DNA of 64,000 nt from Aspergillus flavus. Taxonomy: Eukaryota > Ascomycota > Eurotiomycetes > Eurotiales > Aspergillaceae. Where the stretch lies: positions 3,348,001-3,412,000 of the forward strand of contig NC_092405.1 of NCBI RefSeq assembly GCF_009017415.1, written 5' to 3'. Positions 47,800 to 59,210 of this stretch are shown here, in pieces. A program made the translations under genes and the position numbers. The notes under the pieces were generated by a model, which saw nothing but the letters and a program-made list of their open reading frames with translations, made no database searches and had not been told where the DNA came from. The stretch's first letter is position 1; every line of letters starts with the position of its first letter.

Positions 47800-48681
47800 G
47801 GTGACAACGGTGGTACAAGCGACTCAGCGCATCACCTCTCCTACAATGTCTCCATCTGTATGCCCGGTCAAACCAACTTCACCGGCTATCGTAACCACTT
47901 CCGCATGCCCAGCCCCCAGTCTGGAGGTGTGGGCAACTCCGTATTCATTCGACAGTGGCATGGTGCATTACATTCAATTCGACACGGAAACTGACCTCGG
48001 GCACGGTTTCATCGGTCCGGATGAAATTGGAGGAAGCGAGGGTGAGGAAAGCGGCCCATTTAGCACGCTTTGCGATGCCCAGCCCAAATGACTTGAGAAG
48101 GATTTGAGCTCTGTGGATCGAAACAAGGCCCCATTGATTATCGCCGGTATGTTTCTTGAAACCCCATCCTCATACCCTCCTCTGTAGATAGAGAAAGGCA
48201 AGGATCGGTCGACATTGAGCTGCCCTATCAGGACTAACTAATAGTCGCAGCCGGTCACCGTCCCTGGTACATCAGCGCCAAGAACGAGAGCGGCACAGTC
48301 TGCGAAGACTGTCGTAAGGTTTTTGAGCCGATCTTTCTCAAGCATGGCGTTGACCTCGTGCTCTCTGGTCGCACGCACTTATACGAGCGAAATGCACCAA
48401 TCAGGACTTTTAATGCTGACCCTAACCCTAACGGCTTGAACAACCCCAGCGCCCCATGGTATATTACCAACGGTGCTGCTGGTCACTACGATGGACTGGA
48501 TTCCTTATCCTATCCCCTCCAGCCTTAGTCGCGCGCGGCATTCGACTCGGCCTATGGTTGGAGCAAGTTGACTTCCCACAACTGCACGCACCTAACTCAT
48601 GAGTTTATCAGCAGTTCCAGCGGGACTGTGCTTGATGCTGCTACTCTTTTTAAGAGCCGGGACTGCAGTGGGAATCATTGA
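47800..48681 (+). pseudogene. purple acid phosphatase, truncated and broken
   Basis: C-terminal two thirds of a purple acid phosphatase (metallophosphoesterase). Near 47808 the text reads GGTSDSAHHLSYNVSICMPG, then TGYRNHFRMPSPQSGG, then in a shifted frame YSFDSGMVHYIQFDTETDLGHG. After an in-frame TGA at 48089 and a probable intron, AGHRPWYIS and VFEPIFLKHGVDLVLSG follow. The metal-binding SGHxH motif reads SGRTH, so a ligand histidine is lost. A further TAG lies at 48526. The N-terminal metal-binding half (GNHE motif) is absent. These enzymes are secreted phosphatases. This copy cannot work. It lies directly before the recombinase gene at 49427. Confidence 0.8.
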
Positions 48682-49426
48682 AAGAATGGTATGGTGGTTA
48701 TCTGGTACAAGGGAAAGAGCTCAGACATCATTTTCTTACATTACAATGCATAAGTATTAGATATCGAATCTCCGGTATATTTGTCTTTCTCGCTTGCCGT
48801 ATCGTCTTTCCTTGGATTAAGCATACCTCTTGATGAATTGAGACGGATAGTGGGTATTGTATAACTAGGGTAAATGCTAAACAAAGAACTAGTAACTTCT
48901 AGCACAAGTTATTCAGCACATAGTTGTTTTTATTTTGCCAAGCTAAGAGTAACTTGAGCCGGAAGCGGTTGCTTGTAGTCACCAGATGCTGTCCTGGGGA
49001 TCGAAACCCATGCTTAGGCCGCTCCACTAGTAGTATTCGGACCGTCAGCCGCCATTTGATCGGGATAATCTAAGGCCTGCTACCAGCGGACTCTTGCAAC
49101 AGGTTATATAGAATGTACATAAAAAAACATACAACAGCATTAGTATGACCGTGCTCACCCAAAGCCAGTCGTGGGCGTCTCGCCGCTCTTAGCGGCCCTC
49201 CCGGGCCTCCTTCAGGGACCTGAATATTCTTCACCCGAAGGACCAGAAAGCGCATTTTCGTTGCTGTACTAAGAAAGGCCGCCGTAGTAATAAACGGCTG
49301 TAGACCCGTCGCATTTTTCATTCCAACTTTGCTCTTCCTCACCAGATCCCATCTACAAGCTGATCGTGAATAATCCCACCACTCGTCGATACACTTCTCT
49401 TCCAGCAGCGAGCTTTAGTAATCGCC
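48682..49426. other. region upstream of the recombinase, possible element edge
   Basis: 745 bp. AT-rich to about 49000, then GC-richer (49140-49260). The left boundary of a Starship-like element would be expected here, but I found no convincing terminal or target repeat by eye. Confidence 0.4.
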
Positions 49427-51942
49427 ATGTTACCCGAAGGCTTCAAGACGATCAAGCTTGAAAACCATGATAATTCCGAAACAAAAAGATCTGTTCTTGA
49501 CCGTACGGAGAAGGAATATGACCGTGCCCTTATGTATTTTGATATGTGGGGAGTATCCAGTCTAATTCACTGGCCGCTGCTGACTATACCAGGTTCGTCG
49601 CAAATCACGAAGGTGCTGTGTCACCACCAGATATCCGGACCTATAAAGGTTTTATGGAATTCTTAGGAAGGAATGTAAAAGGACGACTCAGTAAAGGCAA
49701 GACTCCAGTTCTGAGCACTCTTGACGGGATGAGGAGAGACTTGGACGCTGGTCTTGCCCGACGGCGGAGCTACCATGTTCCAGAGCACGTCAGTACGACA
49801 ATTAAGGAAGTCAGTGCCCTCTTAATTGGCTACATTAGTAAGCTAACTATTTAATTAGTGGATGAAAAAGGATCTGAAGCAACTGTTGGACATACCTGAC
49901 CTTCAAATGTCAAGAGATGCGTTCTCTCGAAATGACCTCAAAATTGTGCAAAAGCACCTGTGGTGCCAGGACTCCTATGAGTACCGTGGGATATATCCGG
50001 AGAGGTCTAGGGTGGAGCTCAGCGCATCAATGCTCTTGTACTGCTTTACTTCAGCTAGGACAGGCGAGGTGTATGAGTCTACAGCACGTCGAACTTTGGC
50101 CCGCGAGCAGGGGGGGGCAGAAGCAGAAAAGAATTTAAGAGCAGCTGTCATGGCCGCGTGCTACAAGGTATAAAATCTTCCTAAATCTTACATTTATACT
50201 AACTTCAACGTAGCACTTTCGCCTCAGTATCGAGTGGGTTGGAGGAGAAATCATGCTGGTCCTTAACTACAACCGAGACTATCTCAAGGGCTTTTGGAGA
50301 AAGGAGCAATCAGAACTCCCCATACACGGCTTCTATGAGAGATACACAGAGGAGATGCCGCTTATTCTGAACCTCCTCACATTCTTCCTCCCTTTGGCAT
50401 CAGCTGACAAGGCCTTTCGTGACTATGATTCCACGGGTGAAATCTTGGACAGAGTAGATTTACTAGCTGCTACTCTTCAAGAGGGGGACGATAAATCTGT
50501 TGAGACTATTCATTTCAAGCCGAACATCTTAGACATACCGATTTTTCGTCCACGCGATGAGCAAAATATCGCGAACACCACTGGAAGATCAAGAGGAGCT
50601 GATGCTTTCGGTAAGATGTTTGCAGCGCTTGGACAGCGGGCCGGCTATCCTGACAATATAACTGTCCGAGCTTGCCGTCGATCAGCACTTATGGAGGCCG
50701 GTTAGTACTCTTCCTATTTACGGAGTTATTTCATGGTAAGAAAAGATAAGAAGAAAAAAACTAAGTATTCCCAGACAAAAGCTTCTCAAAAACAGCCCGG
50801 ATGAAGTTCTCCGGTCATGTAAACCCCGGGACGTTTGGGCGGTCTTACACTCACCGTGTTGTCGAGGTAGACGGAGCGGCTTCGTTTCTCGGAATACAAA
50901 GCAGGCGTGATCACATCGAAAATAACCGCAGTATGGGTGCTCGCCGAAACCCTCAGCTTTATCAATCATTACCAGCTAAGGCAGAACTTGAGTTCCAGGA
51001 TCGTGATGACGTTGTCCAGATTGATACTGAGATCCAAGCTTTAAAAAGACAGCTAATGGGATTAAACAACCAGGATTCTAAGTCCGTTGAGCAGCAACGA
51101 CGGCATCTTGAAGCGCGACGGCAACGGCTCTACTTGGATGAATTGGCCCGTATACGGCATGATCAGCCTCGTCGGCTTGAATTGGTGTCCAAACATGCTC
51201 CGCAGACGGTTTTTTATTATGCGCGAAAGGTAATGCCGGAGCGTAACCTGCTAGCAGAATTGCTCCCCCAGGAGACCGAGTTACGCAGCTCCACTGGACG
51301 TATGGCACTCCGTGCCCTAGAGGCCATCTGCTCGCAAATGGTTTCTGTTTGTTACCTATCAAGCATTGCACCCGTTGATGGGAAGTGCCTGTGCGGCGAA
51401 CCAGTGGAAAAGTAAGAACTCTTCACTCTTCTGTGTCGGTGGATATTCACACAGCTAGATATCACCCTCATCGGCGGTGGCTGCATCTGTACCGCTGTTA
51501 TGCTAAACAACTTGCCGCTATCAGCGCCGACAATTTTGCGGAACTCTGTGTCGAGTGTGACCTATGGTATAATGACCTTGGAAAATGGACCAAGCACTGC
51601 GAAGAACATCTCATTAGCAGTCATAACTTACTTCGTTGCGATCCGATTATATTTCGCAATGCTCCCGTCAAAGCTGGTTTCTGTCCATTCTGCTTGGGGG
51701 AGGAGATTATGAGCCCTCGCAAACGCATGACGCAGTATCTTGATCGCAGCGAGTGGTATAAACATGTTCAGTCCCATCTCAGTCCAAAAGCTCTGTCAGG
51801 GATGTTTCATTGTCGTCACCCCGCCTGCCAGGAAAATATTCAGACCTTGGAAAATCTGGAATGCCACCTCCGCGATGTGCACTTCTATAATCCACCGCGT
51901 GGGAAGAAACGAAAGATTCATCCAACTAAGGAGGAACAGTAA
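49427..51942 (+). CDS. DUF3435 tyrosine recombinase-like protein (Starship captain candidate)
   Basis: Five exons: 49427-49809, 49859-50167, 50214-50700, 50775-51411 and 51459-51942. Introns are 46-74 bp and about 766 codons result. All joins keep frame except one 1-base deficit inside exon 1 at the G run 49548-49551, between YFDMW and GSIQSNS. The DUF3435 core is visible: SASMLLYCFTSARTGEVYES (recombinase arginine region), AACYKHFRLSIEW, LPLASADKAFRDY, YPDNITVRACRRSALMEAD and KFSGHVNPGTFGRSYTH with a candidate tyrosine. The C-terminus holds three C2H2-like fingers (CVEC...HCEEH, CPFC...HVQSH, CRHPAC...HLRDVH). DUF3435 tyrosine recombinases include the captains that mobilise Starship elements from their 5' end. 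The fingers are more typical of the related FluG-annotated branch, so captain status is probable, not certain. The frameshift would inactivate it if real. Confidence 0.8.
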
Positions 51943-52718
51943 AAGGGAAAAATTGGCTAAACATATCGTGCGGTTATTTACTGATATATAGGGTGCCTAA
52001 TTGAATATTAAGACATTAAAAGCGACAGAAAGAATGCATTGACTATTTAAACATCTGGGCTCTGGAGATGTAGTTCTTCTACCCAGAAACTGTCTTTTCC
52101 TCTCTGGAAGTATGACTCCACCAAAGGCTCCGCGCATCCATGCGAAATAGATCACCACTTGTATATGCCGTACATAGATAGTCACCGCAGTACCCGGGTG
52201 CAATACATTGGTTAAGGACTTCAGTCTTTTCAATGTTATCTATAGAGGATATGGCTGATGGCAGGTAGACTCCTCGCCGTTTGAGAGTTCATCATTTTGT
52301 TCTGTAGTCAAGTTCCCGTCGCTCGGTGGAGATGAGTAAGCCATGTAAGCATCAATCATTGACGGATATAGCTGATAGCTGCTTGTTTGGCGTATATCGG
52401 GACTAGCTGCAGAGCTTCCCGCTCAACGTATAGTGCGAGGAGGATAAAAGCCCCAAATCGTGCAAAATCTTCCTGGCAGAGGTCATGCTTCTGAATTACT
52501 CAAAAATAAAAAGTTTTCTCTTTATTGAAAGCAAAACGCGCCTTTTGGGTAACGCGCTAGCATATGTTCCTGTAAGGGAGCCAGCTCGTTTCGATAAATT
52601 GCTTTGCCGCCGACACATAGTGGCCTGCCTTTTCTAGCTCACCACCGGCTGCTTTATAACTAAGCCCTACATATGTGGCGATTCCGCTGGATATTATAGC
52701 ATTAGATATATCATCATC
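51943..52718. other. intergenic region in the element
   Basis: About 780 bp with no convincing gene. A minus-strand frame at 52557-52793 (GIATYVGLSYKAAGGELEKA) overlaps the next gene's start and is not supported further. Confidence 0.4.
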
Positions 52719-53854
52719 TTGCTGAAGCACTTCGACGACACAAGTACGATGGATTCGGACCGCAGCGAGAAGCATCTCACCCGTTTTCCTCACTCCATGG
52801 GGCAGTACTTCGATCTAGTCCACGATATGACAATATTATCTCCACAACCTCCAAAAGAGACGCCAGGCCGCCTGCACAAAGACCCTAGGAAAAGACCTTC
52901 TGAGGCCGACACCCATGTGCGGGCTGAGAAAAGACGATCGACATATATTTGTCAAAGGGGTTCTCCTTGGGATGTATACAGGAAGTTTGCCACATTGACC
53001 CAGTCGAACAATATATTTTTAGCTGTTGGACCGCTTCACGCCCCAGGACATGTGGACATTGTGCTTATCAGGCTGGACAACGCTCCGGCCGATGGCAACA
53101 TACAAAGTCAGGCAAGGCCTAGTCACCCCAATTTGGTAAATATAAAGGATGTTTTTCTGCACGCCGAGACACTATACACTGTCTATGAAGATAGTGATGT
53201 GTCGCTCGAGCGATTTATTTCCTGTACTATAATCGAAGAAAAACATATTGCAACCATTTGCAAAGAGGTATGTATATTTCCCATTAGAGGTAGCTGGAAG
53301 TCTTAACTGTTCTAGGTCCTGGAGGGTTTGAAGTATATACATGAGGAGCTCCAAATCAGCTATCAAGGGTCTCTATACGAAAATATATGTTTAACAACTT
53401 CAGGCCGCGTTAAGATCGGTAAGAACTTATTTCATATTGCATGGGAGACAGAACTAAAAGGCCAGCTAGCGAATATAGGAGCAAGCATTGTATCGAATGC
53501 GAGGAAGGAAACACAGAGTAATCTCCACTCCGTTGGTCAGATCTTACGATACCTAGTTCAGCCGGGAACCTCATTACAGAACCCTACCGTGGAAACCCTG
53601 ATGTATCCCAGTCATTGGAGTCCGTCTCTAATAGACTTCTTGGATTCTACAAAGTCCAGTCCAAGCGCAGCAGATCTACTAAGCGTTAGTTACTCTTGTT
53701 GACTATATATAGAACTAGCTGACTAGGGTAGCATCCATTTCTTGGCCAGACGATGAGGCCTGTCGATCTTGCCCCTTTAGTATGGATGGCGGCTCAAAGG
53801 GCCAGACTAAAGGAGAACCGAGATTATGGGATTATTGAGTATGATAAAGTTTAG
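52719..53854 (+). CDS. protein-kinase-like pseudokinase
   Basis: Three exons: 52719-53267, 53316-53684 and 53732-53854, with introns of 48 and 47 bp in phase, about 346 aa. The C-terminal two thirds follow a protein-kinase fold: HPNLVNIKDVFLHAETLYTVYED (strands 4-5), SLERFISC (helix D), ICKEVLEGLKYIHEELQ (helix E), and IGASIV through SLIDFLDSTKSSPSAADLLSHPFLGQ (C-lobe end). The catalytic loop HRDxKxxN is replaced by SYQGSLYENICL, and the DFG equivalent reads KIGKN. The glycine-rich loop is not visible. So it is a degenerate kinase, probably a binding scaffold. An alternative start is M at 52749. It is co-oriented with the recombinase and DUF3723 genes. Confidence 0.75.
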
Positions 53855-54045
53855 CCGGCGTCTAGGCACACAGAATGTGTAAATTGAATCAAGAAATGAC
53901 AATTTTTTGTCATTCTAAATCTGCAAATGTAGCTAGTTTCCACCACCCTTCTATTATAAAAGTCGTACAATTCTCCTGGTGTAGGCCTTTTGCAATAAAT
54001 AATGTGACGGTTGTATTATGTGTTTTATAGTCTACGAGTCCCAGT

Positions 54046-56557
54046 ATGCCAACCGTATCAGATGAATCCGTTCTTCGCGATAAAAGGCTCTTTTCCCGTG
54101 GCCGGGCAAAGGTTTTTCTACAACATCTACAATATTCTGGCACCTCAAGCAGAGGGGAGATTGATATGAAGCATGTAAACCGCCTGATCTCCGTCTTTCA
54201 AAGTGAAGGCTGCATCCGCCTGCATACCCCCGAGCACTACGTGCCAGTAATAATAAGTCGACAAGACCTGACGCAGTCTCTTCACCACTCGCGCTTGCGT
54301 ATAGGGCATTTAACACAGGAAGGAGAGCCTCCCTTTTTGGTTGTACCCAAGGGGGTTCAAATCGAGGTATTACACGGGGAGCACCGCCTTCATGCGGCCA
54401 AGCAATTTTTAGAGCCCACGGAGCGTTGGTGGGTGGTAGAGATTTACCTCTCAGGTATGCTTGGTTTGGAAGATCCATAAACTAAGCTGATACCGCATAG
54501 ACCTGCAGGAATCGACAAAGCAGTCCATCCGGGAGGAGTATGCCCATGAATTAAAGTTTAGTGATGGAGATATATACCGCAAAATCCGATTTTACGAACA
54601 ACTCAATAACACGACTCAGGTCGAAAAATGGAAGGCAAGGCTCTCAGATGGGAAATCCAAATATTTACAACACCTAGAAAGCCCATTTAATCAAAGGATT
54701 CGGACAAAGTTTGATCAGTTATTACCTTTCACTGGGTTGTGGAGTGATTTGGAACTTGGAGCTTTTACTCATATATTACATCTCCGATGCCCTGAGGTAC
54801 CCACGCACAATTCTTTGATCTTTCCCTGTCAATATTTACAGTGAGACTAGGAATTTAGTCATTATCTCGATCGAATTTATCGAACCTGGACATTGATTCT
54901 GGAAGAAAATGAACATTTTAGCCTCCTTGACGGTAGTACGGTGTGTAGCTTGGAGACGCTTACACCTCAAGCATCACAGGACGCTGCATTGGTTACAGAC
55001 CTGATGGACAAGGGCGAACTTTTCCCTGCGATCTCTGACCAATCGACTCGTGGCAGAATTAAAGCCAAGTTAAGGGAAGTTCAGGGACGTATTTTATCCC
55101 TTAGAACTTTCTTCGATGACAGCAAATGTATGGAGGCCTGGGTCATATCACTCCGGCCAATCATACCGCCGATACGCCGGAACGCAAACATCTCCTTCCG
55201 TGAAGCCATCTTCCATTGCTTTCAGCCTGCGGATTATAACGAAGTACCACTACAAGTGTCAGGAGGAAGATTTAAAACGTTTCGAGGATCTACAAAGGAT
55301 TGTAAAAGAATCGCGTATCTCATGCTCTTCCTTGTTGCGGTGCGAAATTTCCCCGTCCTAAGTCGAAAAGCGCCTCATTATACGCGTGGTAAAAAAAGAC
55401 CAATAGTGGAAGGTTCCCTCGATGAATATCAGTCACATTTGGCGCGGGTAGCGAAGAAAATCGGTTTTGCCAGTGATAAGATTTCAAAGCTATCAGGAGC
55501 CGATCCTGATGTTGTTGCGATTCAATCTTTTCTCTCCCGAATCCGACCGCCACAGCTATGGGATATTGATGAGCATCGGGTCTCTTCATTAAAAGACCAC
55601 ATCGCTATTGAGCTGGGACGACTTGCTACTCGCCGAGACCGTGGTACACAGCCAAAGCTTACGCGGGAAATTGGTCGCCTTCCAAAGAATTGTCGTTGTG
55701 GACTTCCTGACACCGAATCTTACGAGGCAGACAAAGACTATCTTTATATTGATGATATTTACACTTTTGCCCCTTCCGGAGGGAGCCATTTAACATCATT
55801 AGCCTTTCAGCGGGATATCTTTATATGTTTCTTTGGGGAAGTTTCGCTGTCTGGTGCATATTCCTGTACTTCTACTCCTGGAAGTGAAAGTTCTCCTGAA
55901 GACTCAGATACCAATAGCTCGACAGCTGAGGATGCCTTGTTTGTTGAAACAGAGGATGAGCCCGAGGTGCCCGAGGTGTCAGTGCTCGGCTCTGGTGCCA
56001 CCGTATCTCCGAGACTTTCTGGTGAGGTCTCCCCGGTTCCGGTCCAGCGAACAGGGTCAAGCAACTACGACACCGCAAGTGATGCCCCTGAAAGTAGACC
56101 AGCCACATACGTACCGAACTATGGCCAATTTGGGGAAGAGCCTCGACTAAGTGATTCAGATACGGGCGAACAATTTCCGAGAGCCCCAGGCTTCGAACCA
56201 AAAGAGGGGTTGTGTATGTACGAATTCCACAACTTGAGAAGTAATAAGAGAATCTCAACAATTATCCATGAATTTCTCTCTACAAAGTCAGTTTTTGTCC
56301 TTTATAATTGGACCACACGACAATACGCCAAGTTCCAAGACCTTCCTGGAGATCATCTCGCATTCGGCTCACAAGCCGCAGAGCTTGCTGATAAAGGATA
56401 TAAATTTGTATGCTTTGAATCTGATAGCTCAATATCCCCTCTTGCTCTGCCAAATCTCTGGGAGGCTTTAAAAGAAAATAGCCTGATATTTTCCGGAAAA
56501 CGGACTCCTGATGTATGGTCAAGAGAGGAGTTTTTGGAAAGCCTGAACCTTATATAA
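54046..56557 (+). CDS. DUF3723 protein
   Basis: Three exons: 54046-54454, 54501-54796 and 54851-56557. Introns are 46 and 54 bp and all joins are in frame, giving 803 aa, a full-length and intact family member. The N-terminus shows RGRAKVFLQHLQYS and MKHVNRLISVFQSEGCIRL. The motif IEVLHGEHRLHAAKQFL is a ParB/Srx-like helix region typical of DUF3723. WWVVEIYLSDLQE, FSDGDIYRKIRFYE and GLWSDLELGAF follow. Residues about 660-740 are acidic and low in complexity. The last 130 residues (YEFHNLRSNKRISTIIHEFL...) form another conserved block. Function is unknown. DUF3723 genes are frequent passengers in Starships, which supports the mobile context. Confidence 0.88.
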
Positions 56558-56573
56558 CAGCGCCCGAGAGCGC

Positions 56574-57119
56574 CTACCACCAGTGACTACCTACCACCGG
56601 TGACTACCTCCCACCAGTGACTTCCTACCACCAGTGACTGCCTACCACCAGTGATTGCCTACCACCGGTGACTACCTACCACCAGTGATTGCCTACCACC
56701 GGTGACTACCTACCACCAGTGACTGCCTACCACCAGTGATTGCCTACCACCGGTGACTACCTACCACCAGTGATTACCTACCACCAGTGATTACCTACCA
56801 CCGGTGACTACCTCTCACCAGTGACTACCTACCACCAGTGACTGCCTACCACCGGTGACTACCTACCACCAGTGATTACCTACCACCAGTGACTACCTAC
56901 CACCGGTGACTACCTACCACCAGTGACTACCTACCACCAGTGACTGCCTACCACCGGTGACTACCTACCACCAGTGATTACCTACCACCAGTGACTACCT
57001 ACCACCGGTGACTACCTCCCACCAGTGACTACCTACCACCAGTGACTGCCTACCACCAGTGATTGCCTACCACCAGTGACTGCCTACCACCGGTGAATGC
57101 CTCCCACTGATGACTGCCT
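56574..57119. repeat. 17-bp minisatellite, about 32 units
   Basis: Tandem units of the form CTACCACCRGTGAYTRC (17 bp) run head to tail for about 546 bp, starting 17 bp after the DUF3723 stop. Variation is restricted to a few positions: A/G in the CACCRGTG core, and TAC, TGC or TTC endings. The G version of the core, CACCGGTG, is an exact 8-bp palindrome. The last one or two units decay (CTCCCACTGATGACTGC). Each unit contains no ORF of note. Confidence 0.93.
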
Positions 57120-58346
57120 TCCCTTAGTAGTAGCCCCTCACTGTCAATGAGCTTCACAAAAGTCGATTGCATTTGGCAATCGAGGCCATTCAATAGAGCT
57201 TCTAGATGACCATATATTATTCGTTAGATAAATAGATTAGAAATGCACCTCTAAAAAAGCGTCATCTGATTGTGGCATTAATAGAAGAGTTATTAGCGAC
57301 TTGGACAGTTAAGATACAGTTGCGTTCGGCTAGTATGTAAAAGTGAGAGGTCCATCCAATAATTCACTTTGTCATAGGTATGAATAAAACATTTTTTTTT
57401 TTTGACCTCACAAGCAAGGCTTTTGCTTTTCCCGTTACGTATCCTTTTATCTTGGAGGTTGAACATTGCATGTTTTGATGTGGATACCCTGGCATTCTTC
57501 AACCAATCAAGAAGGTTCATGTCAGCACCGGCTTAAAAATAGGTTTGCGGCAATGCAATTAAGCGCCTTGTTGCGCCTACACGAAGCCAAAATCCGTTAT
57601 TTAATTTACGGCGAGTCTTCAGTGATTGATAGTATTGAGTCAACTAATTTGCGGGGCAGTCACCACAGGACGGAGATCAAGGTAGTTTTGGTGCATAACC
57701 TGTTCTCAATACTTGTGCAATGTACCTAATAAATTATATCCCTTACATATGTTGTGCAGATCCTACTATTTCAACTTCACATTAAACAGAAGATATATCC
57801 ACTGTAGCAGTATAGAACCCACTGTGTCACAAGCGGTGCATTCATAAGGAAGCATTGTGGAAAGCTTTTCAAGTAGCTTATCAGTCTATACATCGGCAGC
57901 CCTGGGAATTTGAACTGAGCTACAAACAAACGCCAACTGAGAAAAAGCGCTTATGTGTGTCGTGTACACTAGAAGCCGAATCGCGCAGATAAGAAATGCG
58001 CGTTTTTGACAGTTGATATACGTGTTTAGTGACCACCAATATAACTCCTTAAGCGCCGCTACCTGACACTTGAGGAACAGGTAAGTGCTCCGATAATGAC
58101 GCAGCCCCCCCCCCAATCATAGATAAATGTTTATCTTTATAGACAATTATCGAAGGTTGAACCTGGAAATCTAATTCTGTAATAGGATCAAGGTTTAGAA
58201 TGAACATTTAATGCGCAGAAGTCGCATGGTCTATTTTTAGGGCATTTAGACTGGCGCCGAACATTGGGAAGTTGCGCAAGTGAAGAATTTATACATAGAG
58301 GTTCGATACCTATTCAATACGGAATTTATAGTAGCATAAGGCAGGT
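57120..58346. other. AT-rich intergenic region
   Basis: About 1.2 kb. Only short frames without motifs. It contains a T10 run near 57392 and a C9 run near 58106-58114. Confidence 0.45.
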
Positions 58347-58914
58347 ATGTCTACGCCAGCTAACAAAAAGCGCGCTTCGGAACGTTTAAAGTGCCGGAAA
58401 GAGCTATCAAACCATTTGAGTAAGTACTTATGTCCTTGACAACGTGCCTATTATTGATCTTGAAGAAAACACCCTTTCTCTCCTAGTACCTCCATCCGAA
58501 ATACGGCTGCATCCCCAAGCAGGCGATGAGTACATGTGGCAATGCAACAATAACTGCAAGCATCTATTCTCGAAAAACCTCAGCGACTTATCTACCAACA
58601 ATTATATTGAGATCTACAGCGCCCTCGAGAATGGTGATATATGGGCTGTTGAGAACAATATAACGGCGAACGAAATGCAAGGTAAACAAGCACAAGAAGT
58701 GGGGAGACTGCGGGAAGAATACGAAAAGCTCAAGCTGGAGCACTTTCATCTACAAAAGAAGAACAAGCAATTGACAATGCTCCTGCTATTACATAATAGA
58801 CGTTCAGACTGGCTTGGTCAATCCCTTGCGAAGGCAGAAATACAAAGTCGGACACTGGCTGGAATTCTAGAGCAGCTAAAGCAAGGCCTTAACAACAATT
58901 TACCTCATGCATAG
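58347..58914 (+). CDS. small basic/coiled-coil protein
   Basis: Two exons, 58347-58419 and 58466-58914 (46-bp intron, phases match), 173 aa. The N-terminus is basic (MSTPANKKRASERLKCRKEL), somewhat like the basic region of a bZIP protein. The C-terminal half (about 90-165) is a likely coiled coil: EVGRLREEYEKLKLEHFHLQ, then KKNKQLTMLLLL and SRTLAGILEQLKQGL. The basic region and coil are about 70 residues apart, unlike a canonical bZIP. Nuclear location and DNA binding are possible but unproven. It is encoded in the Starship-like block, same strand as recombinase and DUF3723. Confidence 0.6.
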
Positions 58915-59210
58915 AAGCAGCTACGATCTGTTTCCTTGAGCAATCTACGTTAGGTCTTCGCAAGGTCGTTCAGACCAACACCAATACTTTACATGTGTAT
59001 GCTACAAATTAGCGATATGTGTAGTTTATGGATATTCTTCATTATGAACACTTAGCAGTCCTTTAAAACTACTCCTGGCGGTAAAAGCGAAAGATGGGAA
59101 TTAAAGAGTAAAAGCACGATGCCAAAATCAAAACTTCACTGACAATTTGTAACTTAGTACATTAAAAAAGCGTAGAACATGTGCTATACTTTAGCATCTC
59201 CAATCTGGGA

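Noticed and set aside
48975..49030. tRNA-like sequence on the minus strand with GGGTTTCGATCCCC and a TAGTGGAGCGG box
   Set aside because: No acceptor stem or anticodon arm can be paired around it. It may be a decayed RNA polymerase III element, but support is too weak.
49070..49342. 90-aa minus-strand frame upstream of the recombinase
   Set aside because: No recognisable domain; sits in a probable promoter or element edge.
52557..52793. 78-aa minus-strand frame before the pseudokinase
   Set aside because: Overlaps the start of a better-supported gene and could not be extended.
56574..57119. CRISPR-like array
   Set aside because: Units are directly adjacent with no unique spacers and the genome is eukaryotic. 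It is a minisatellite.
57466..57729. 87-aa plus-strand frame
   Set aside because: AT-rich region, no motif, no splice continuation found.
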